Assembly (NCBI GenBank): GCA_050084985.1
Contig: JBITNC010000001.1
Location: 50,778,001-50,842,000, forward strand
DNA from: Nageia nagi
Taxonomy: Eukaryota; Pinophyta
Direction of reading: 5' to 3'
DNA length: 64,000 nt
Positions 57,628 through 64,000 of the stretch are shown here, one piece after another. Positions within the stretch are counted from its first letter, which is position 1; every line of letters begins with the position of its first letter. Position numbers and translations under genes: made by a program. The notes below the pieces were generated by a model. That model searched no databases, was not told where the DNA came from, and saw only the letters and a program-made list of their open reading frames with translations.

Positions 57628-58476
57628 TGTAGACACTTAAAAATGTCCCCTTTTTAACAAGTAAACATTGAAATAATCATAACTCTTCATGATAATATAA
57701 AATAGGTCTAAAAACCCTATTATTGGATAGCCCCCATCGAGTACATGCAAAATGGGTGGTCACATGACTCTTTTTAGGTAAAATTGGCTATTATGTGGTC
57801 ATTTTAATATTGTCATAAAATTAAAAAACCAGTCGCCAACGACCCAAGACAGTCGTCAGCATTTTGAGCCAGTCATCGGTGTTCGTATGGCAATCGTCGA
57901 TGACTCTGTAATAGCCGAACAAGAAGCCAAAATAGCGAGAGAAAGTTGAAATGTTTCAAATTTCCAAGATGATGTGGATAGAGGGGGTCAATTATGACCT
58001 ACAGTAGCTTTTCACTTCCTCTTACCAGCCTTTGAACATCTCACCCAAAATCTATAAATACAAGCTAATACAAAGTAAATTAGGGAGGATCTTGGCCCAA
58101 TTTTGAAGTAGGGTAATACTGCCAAAATCTTGTGAGCTCATACCTTTTATTGTTTTATGCTAGCTTCAATTTAATACATTTCATACATAGATGCTTTGAT
58201 GTTATTGTCTTTTGCATGTGTGTAGGATTTACAGGTTGCTCATATCAAGGAGAGAAGCAAGCAAATAAAAAACAATGGAGATCTAATACTCTTATTTTGG
58301 CAAATGGCATTTGTAAAAGTCCCTTCCAAGGGCAAATTGTAGTTTGAGCTGAAAATCAATATCAATTTACAATTACAATATTTCTACCTATTTTACATAA
58401 TTTGAGGTTCAGTGAAAATCTAAGAATAATTATATTTTATGTTATTCTACATTCCAGCTCTATTTTCACTGTAACA
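57628..58476 (+). repeat. Element E 5' LTR
   Basis: It starts TGTAGACACTT, cutting the frame of element F, and ends TTCACTGTAACA three bases before the primer site. It contains a CpG-bearing 20-bp-period repeat (57831-57903). The other LTR is outside the window, so its end cannot be checked by pairing. Confidence 0.72.
57831..57903 (-). repeat. 20-bp-period repeat in element E LTR, four units
   Basis: Units AGTCGCCAACGA (57831), AGTCGTCAGCAT (57851), AGTCATCGGTGT (57871) and AATCGTCGATGA (57892) are spaced 20, 20 and 21 bases. Their reverse complements match the units at 58629-58773. Each unit holds one or more CpGs in a window where CpG is scarce. Confidence 0.8.
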
Positions 58477-58479
58477 TTC

Positions 58480-58496
58480 TGGTGCTAGAAGGAGGA
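58480..58496 (+). other. Primer binding site of element E
   Basis: TGGTGCTAGAAGGAGGA follows the LTR after three bases. The TGG start and position fit a primer site; the tRNA was not identified. Confidence 0.65.
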
Positions 58497-58628
58497 CCCT
58501 TCCGTTATTGATAGGGAGGTTTTTTATTTATAATGATTTTACCTTTTTGTTATCTGGTTTATTTGAATTTTTCCATATACTAACTTTAAATTTTGCATTC
58601 TGTGCTTTTTAGGAAATCTGTTGCAGAA

Positions 58629-58773
58629 ATGCCAACGACTGGAATCAGATGCAGGCGACTCAAAAGGAACGCCAGCGATTTACAAAGTAATCTAGACTAA
58701 ATGCCAGCGATTGGAATTGGATGCCGGTGACTCAGAATAAATGCCAGTGACCTCTGTCTAAACACTGATGACT
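58629..58773 (+). repeat. 20-bp-period repeat in element E leader, seven units
   Basis: Units ATGCCAACGACT (58629), ATGCAGGCGACT (58649), ACGCCAGCGATT (58669), ATGCCAGCGATT (58701), ATGCCGGTGACT (58721), ATGCCAGTGACC (58741) and ACACTGATGACT (58762). Spacing is 20, 20, 32, 20, 20 and 21 bases, with eight variable bases between most cores. They are the reverse complement of the LTR units at 57831-57903. Confidence 0.85.
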
Positions 58774-59019
58774 CATACTCCAGGTCATTTTGCCTCCTTT
58801 TGTTATTTCTAAAAAAATAAAATAAAATATATAATATGTTTTTAAAAATGGAAGGGTACTTTTGAATGTGAATCCTTTGCCTAGAATGCATATAAGAATG
58901 GGTAGAAAAGATTAAATGCATATTTTTTTATTAGTTTATTTTATGTATAATGTTATGTATTTATTTTCATGTTTTGGATGAATGGTACGTACACATTAAT
59001 ACTTTTTATCTTGTCTACT

Positions 59020-59700
59020 TATGCTCTCCCTTTGCGCTTCGTGCGATCTAAGGTGACCAGAATAGACTGGATAAGAAGGAGTAATTAATTCTTATTTTAT
59101 TTCACATTCAAACTATCATTAATTTGGCTAATTTATCCACACATAATGACCTCTTACCAAGTTTGCCCTTACCACTCCATTGGAGGTCGAAGGGATAAGT
59201 AAGAGGAGGTAATTTACTACACATAATACTTCCACAATTGGAAGGAGTAAATGAATCACACTTAATTTGGAGGGAACCTAAAGGAAATAAATTGAGTTTT
59301 GAGTAGTATAAATTATATTAAAAGGTTAATGAATTGGAGGGATTCAAATACACTAAGTACTTTCACTTAACAAAGTATGCTCTCACTTTTGCACTTCAAG
59401 CGATCTTAAGTGATCAGAAATAAGTTAAGTGAAAGAGGTAAAATTTATTCACATTTCATTTTGGAAATATACTTCACATTAACACTCTTAAAGATGTCTA
59501 CCCTTACCACTCCATTGGAGGTCGAAGGGATATGTGACTCTTGGAGAGTAATTGAACCTCACTTAATTAATTTATCTACACTTAATGGCTTTTTACTAAG
59601 TCTGCTCTTACCACTCCATTGGAGGTCGAAGAGATATGTGACTAGTAAGAAGAGGAAATTTATCACATACAAAACTTCCACAGCTGGAAGGAGTTAATGA
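59020..59700 (+). repeat. Repeated blocks with short hairpins in element E leader
   Basis: CTTACCACTCCATTGGAGGT occurs near 59168, 59502 and 59609, each followed by CGAAG.GATA. TATGCTCTCxCTTTxGCxCTTC followed by GCGATCT occurs near 59029 and 59377. ACTTCCACAATTGGAAGGAG (59229) and ACTTCCACAGCTGGAAGGAG (59676) each form a six-base stem. The blocks make up two to three diverged units of about 340 bases or less. Confidence 0.7.
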
Positions 59701-60088
59701 ACATCATTAAGAGGTTGGATAATGAATCACATTATAATTAAAAAAGAACAACGGGGTTTATTAAGGTCAAGATTCACTTAAAATATACTTTTGATTGTAT
59801 CACATTAAGATAAGATAAGTAAATGAACATGAATGTTTGGGAGGGTAGTATGCATAAATGTATTTTACTTGTTTAAATGAATTAAAGGAATTTTATCATT
59901 ATGAGGTTTGTCTTGGATGCACTTTTAAATTATGTTCCATTTTCTATCAAAGTAAAACCAAAAATATAGAGACTATGGTCACATCTTGCCAAGTCAACCT
60001 TAGATACTTATTCTACTTCTGAGATCGTGAAGAATGATTTTTATATTGACATTGAAAAGCTTTTATCATATTTAGTAGAGATAGAACA

Positions 60089-62602
60089 ATGTACCATACC
60101 TCTTCTTCAATCCTTAGAAGCCTTGTTAGATCCCATGAAGAGCTAGAGTATAGTTCTTCCATTCCTTCGCCCTCATCATGGAATGAGTTTGACATTGAAA
60201 ATAATGGGCCCGTAATAAAGATTGAAAACTCATCAAAACATCTCATCAAATTAAAATCTTGTTGTGCATCCCCTTCTGAGATTATCGAACCTAATGAATC
60301 CAATTTATTAAGGGATGAATTGAGTATTAATGCCAAAGGCCTTGATGCAACATCCTATGCTAAATCATATGACCTCCTAGAGTTAGATACCTTGATGTCT
60401 TCACCCCAACCTTGGGATGAATATTATATTAAAGAAGAGGAGCTTGATATGAATCTTGAAGATCTTTCAGAGCATTCTTCAAAATTGCAATTTCATTCTC
60501 CTCCCCTTCTAGAGGCTACAAGACCTTCTATTGACTCCCATGAATCTCATGATATTTTTGAGTTCAAGGATGAAACTTGTTCACTCTCATCACAAGTAGA
60601 AAGTGAAGAGCTTCACATAAGAATTAAAAAATCCATAGATTGTATTATTGAATCTCAAGAATTTCAATCACAAAGAAATGAAAAATATAAAAATAAAATT
60701 TCCAAAGCTAACACACATGAGCTTAGGAATGAACATCCATGTGGGGAAACAACACATCATGATAATGATACAAAGTTTTATGAGGATGAATGTTGTTCAA
60801 ACCCACTAAAAATACCTTCAAAATATCAAATTAGCTTGATGAAAAATTGGGAATGTGATAAAGAAGATATCCCTACAACAAATAAATTACTTAGGAATAT
60901 TTTCTATGATGAAAAAGCTAAGAATATTTGGCAAAGGGAATCCCATAAACAATAACAAGCATGTTCTTCTCATGATCAACATGACAAAACCTTCAATGAG
61001 TTTGTCAAAGAAATGAGACAAGAAGAGATGAGACAAAAGCATGATGTAAAAAATTATGCAAACCAAAAGAGTCAAGCTTGGGTACAATTATCATCACCTA
61101 TTAATTACCAAGTATGGAGATATCAAGACTCTTACTCTAATCAACAAAGAGAATTGCCTCTCGAGAGCTTAGATTATCAACCTCAAAGTCCCTCTTCACA
61201 AGCTAGTATAACTGACCCCACCTATCAAAAAACACTTCATAGGGCTAGGTCTTGTATGGAAGATTTTGATAGAATGACCTTATATTCAGTAAGAACCTCA
61301 CAAACAAATCCTCAATGTAAGATTTCAAACAAATTCTTCTATGATCCTTACTCCTGTGAGAAACCCTCATTGCAAGAAAAATGTAGAAAAGCTTTAGCTA
61401 AACAATTCAGGGTAGGAGAGATACCCTCTTTTGTAGAGTTGGAGGCAAAGAGAAAACACATAGTGAGAGATTATGCAGAAACTATAAACTTTAGTAAAAT
61501 ATATGAAGATGTTAGACATAAGCTAGAAGAGGAAGCCAAACTTAAAGCAAAGAATATGGAACTCAAAGAAAAAGAAAAGCAAGAGCTTGACAAATAACGA
61601 TAAATTTTTGATAAGGTAAAACAAGAAGTTCGAGATAGTTGGTTACTTCATGAGAAGTTTGAACAAAATAAAGTACAACCATCTACAAATCTTAGAAATC
61701 CAATGCAAGGGCATCATTTACCTTTTAAGCTTCCATAATTACCATCTTCATTGTTGTCAAGATCTTCTTCTGATGATGAATCTTATAATTCAAACCTAAA
61801 GTCAAAAAGAAACACCAATCATAGAAGATACCGAAAACATCCTCAGGATAGTTGGATAGATAAAGAATTAGAAAATTTCATGAAAGATTTCATGAATAAA
61901 GAAATGAACATATCAAGGTTCAAGAAGTTGACATATGATAATATTTGCAATGAACCCATCCATCCAAGTGTCCCTAAGAAGAAATTACCTTAAAACTTTG
62001 AAATACCTAAGATAATTCCTTTTACAGGAAATAAGGATCCTAAGGAACATTTAAGGTGGTTTAAGTTTTCAAATTACCTAATTTCTAACGATGAGGTCTT
62101 TATGATACATTTATTCCCCATGATGCTTGCAGCCCAAGCCTTGGAATGGTATAATAATTTGCCACGACATAGTATTTATTCATTTCCTCAATTGGCAGAC
62201 TTGTTCTTACAACATTTTAGGATTTATATCAAAAAGGAATCTTCTATTATGGATCTTGTAGAACTAAAACAATCTTAGAATGAATCAATTATTGACTTTG
62301 TTTCACGATGGAGGGATATACTCTATGGCATGCCCTATACCTTACCTCAGGAGGAGTTAGTTAAATTATTTAGTCAAAATTGTTTAAGGCCTATAGCTAG
62401 TATATTACAAATCCAATGATATAATACTCTCGAAGAAGTTATTGCTCAAGCAATTATAATTGAGAAGGTCAAGATTAAATACAGTGAAATAAAAATTACA
62501 AGAAAAGAAAAATATAACAAAAATGAGTATTGTAATTATCACTATCAAAGAGGTCATAGTACAAAAAATTGTCTAGCATTGAGAAATGGAACTCAAAATT
62601 AA
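60089..62602 (+). pseudogene. Element E gag with long N-terminal extension
   Basis: Frame 2 from the ATG at 60089 (MYHTSSSILRSLVRSHEELE) runs without any frameshift; it is interrupted only by stops at 60953, 61595, 61601, 61736, 61991, 62276, 62417 and 62600. Residues 1 to about 640 are an acidic, Ser-rich extension with a charged helical part near 61500-61590 (HKLEEEAKLKAKNMELKEKE). The capsid core lies at about 62010-62400 (HLRWFKFSNYLISNDEVF, EWYNNLPRHSIYSFPQLADL, LPQEELVKLFSQNCLRP). The zinc knuckle C-x2-H-x4-H-x4-C is at 62531-62572. The start is the first ATG after an in-frame TGA at 60053. An extension this long before the capsid is unusual. All eight stops can come from CAA, CAG or CGA by one C-to-T change. 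Confidence 0.82.
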
Positions 62603-62617
62603 ATCAAAGATAATAAC

Positions 62618-63280
62618 TTGGAAGTTGAAGACCATACTTCTATTTCAGATCAAAATTTAAAAAATTATCAAGACTCATTTCCTTCATATCAAGTAAATAC
62701 AGTATCTATTGTACCTAATTACAGTCAAATGACACTCACATGGAATCCAAGTAATCAACCTATTATAGGAATAGTTGGAGTTGAAAAACAAATTGATATA
62801 TCATATAATCAAAAATCCAAAATGCAAGTTCCTCCATTGGTACATCAGCCTATAATTTCTTTTTATGACCATGAGAGTCAACCAAACAAGGGACCTCAAG
62901 GGTTAGATCCACCTCTCCATGTCATCGGTAAATTAAATGGTAAAATTGTTAAGAGGATATTAATAGAAGAAGGGTCAGATGTCAATATCATATCTACATC
63001 AGCATATCACAAATTGAATCTTCCTTTCTCTCATATTTCTTTACCATCATTACAAATAAAAGCATTTAATAATGCCTTATGTTCAACAATAGGGTCGATA
63101 GTGTTACCCATCACCATTGGATGTAAGATGATACAAACATCATTATATATCATTGAAGGAAACATCGAACAATATAATATTCTTTTAGGTAGACCATGGA
63201 TTCAAGAAATGGAATGTGTCCCATCTACATTTCATGGTTGTCTAAAATACATTCATGAGGGAGTACTCCTTTGTGTATGA
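62618..63280 (+). pseudogene. Element E aspartic protease region
   Basis: It is in the same frame as gag, open for 220 codons. The protease reads LHVIGKLNGKIVKRILIEEG and SDVNIISTSAYHKL, with the catalytic position at 62966-62974 reading Glu-Glu-Gly, so the Asp is replaced by Glu. It ends ILLGRPWIQEMECVPSTFHG, the usual C-terminal strand and linker of this group. The stop at 63278 is a TGA. If the Glu is real the enzyme is probably inactive. Confidence 0.78.
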
Positions 63281-63860
63281 AGAGATGAAAATCCATACTC
63301 ACATTATAATATTACAAAATCATCAAAAACAAAACCTCCTATGCAAAATTCAAAGGGAAGATCATCATCCACCTTTGCTAGGCAAGTGCATAATCATAAA
63401 GATATGAGATGGGAATTAAAATCCAAACATGATTACAATGATGGAATGCAATCATCGAAACAACCTAAGAGGGTGGTAGATCATATAATGAAAGAAAACC
63501 TAAAGCCTAAGTCAATAAAATATGATAAGTATGGACATAATGTTTATCATCATCACTTGGGGCATAATACTCAACATGGCCACCAATTAAATCATGACCT
63601 TCATGATTTGATGGATGATAGATGATTTGAAGTAGACATACCTTTATTGATAGATAACAATTTACATCATCTAAAAAATACATACATACATTCCACACAA
63701 TTAAACAATGATGAATTATGTTATTTACATAAGGATATTCAATCTCCTTCTCATCGTTCACATTGGGGAAATCGTCCCCCATCTTACTTTTGATCTCCCC
63801 ATGTTTTACATAGATCACATTGGGGCAATTGCCCTCCATCATAAAAAAAGAATCATCATC
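63281..63860 (+). pseudogene. Element E post-protease frame
   Basis: The same frame continues past TGA at 63278 through the open part 63341-63625 (His/Lys/Asp-rich, HHHLGHNTQHGHQ) and TGA at 63623 to about 63858. Near its end HWGNRPPS and HWGNCPPS repeat 57 bases apart (63761 and 63818). No domain was recognised; by position it is the linker before reverse transcriptase. Confidence 0.5.
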
Positions 63861-64000
63861 AAAACATGATTTAGAAATCACCCAAACATCAAAATATGAT
63901 TAAAAACTAAAATGATCATATCTGATTTTGAAATAGGTTATAATATGTTTATTGCATTTCCATGTCTTCCCCTTCTTCCACCTCATATTCATCCCCCATT
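63861..64000. other. Window end, unassigned element E sequence
   Basis: Short AT-rich stretch with frequent stops in all frames; nothing recognised. Confidence 0.3.

Larger units (their letters stand above)
58497..60088 (+). other. Element E leader
   Basis: No gene is supported. It contains a 20-bp-period repeat array (58629-58773) and repeated blocks with short hairpins (59020-59700), both listed separately. Confidence 0.55.
57628..64000 (+). mobile_element. Ty3/gypsy element E, 5' part only
   Basis: It begins with an LTR (57628-58476) that starts TGTAGACACTTAAAA, followed by a primer site, a 1.6 kb leader and a long gag-protease frame. The window ends before reverse transcriptase and the 3' LTR. 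Gag (EWYNNLPRHSIYSF) and the zinc knuckle C-x2-H-x4-H-x4-C place it near the Tat/Athila side of gypsy elements. It is inserted in the extra ORF of element F. Confidence 0.8.

Noticed and set aside
60089-63280. Stop-codon reassignment or programmed readthrough to explain the long frame with eight stops
   Set aside because: Three different stop codons are used, all reachable by C-to-T from Gln or Arg codons, and other elements in the window are mutated in the same way.

Overview
This 64 kb window is gene-free nuclear DNA from a land plant. It is AT-rich, poor in CpG, and made almost entirely of decayed, nested LTR retrotransposons, both Ty1/copia and Ty3/gypsy. No host gene, rRNA, tRNA, CRISPR array or bacterial-type feature was seen. 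Signs of a plant: Met-tRNA-type primer sites (TGGTATC), TNT1-94-like gag, Tat-like gypsy elements with a second RNase H, and a plant-mobile-domain reading frame. The density of old, interleaved elements suggests a very large genome, perhaps a gymnosperm; that last step is inference.

Layout. 1-330: end of a gypsy LTR and its polypurine tract (minus strand). 331-1384: unrecognised sequence with a tandem duplication. 1385-1878: copia LTR, family C, minus strand. 1916-33750: a composite of copia family A arranged LTR-internal-LTR-internal-LTR. It is split twice: by a 17.4 kb Tat-type gypsy element (3853-21208, minus strand, here Tat-1) and by an 8.2 kb copia element (22604-30830, plus strand, here B). 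Removing both insertions leaves two internal regions of nearly equal length (about 1.96 and 1.99 kb). Neither holds integrase or reverse transcriptase, so family A looks non-autonomous.

33751-47215: a second gypsy element (D, minus strand, LTRs about 1.8-1.9 kb) with gag, protease, an RNase H-like domain placed before reverse transcriptase, reverse transcriptase, RNase H, integrase, and a long sense-strand extra ORF. About 47690-49700: an older gypsy RT/RNase H fragment (G, minus strand). 50461-52218: LTR and leader of copia family C (plus strand). 52219-57627: part of a D-related gypsy element (F, minus strand), consisting of its LTR with a 79-bp tandem array and the same extra ORF. 57628-64000: start of a plus-strand gypsy element (E) whose LTR cuts F. 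E has unusual 20-bp-period repeats around its primer site and a long gag-protease frame; the window ends before its reverse transcriptase.

Inferred insertion order: A before Tat-1 and B; C before F before E. Two insertions are supported by near-identical 5-bp target duplications and by host sequence that rejoins when the insert is removed. All reading frames are broken. Many lesions fit C-to-T or G-to-A change, as expected for methylated, silenced DNA: Gln/Arg codons turned to stops, catalytic Asp to Asn, Glu to Lys. LTR edges given as approximate were placed by eye from copy-to-copy comparison.
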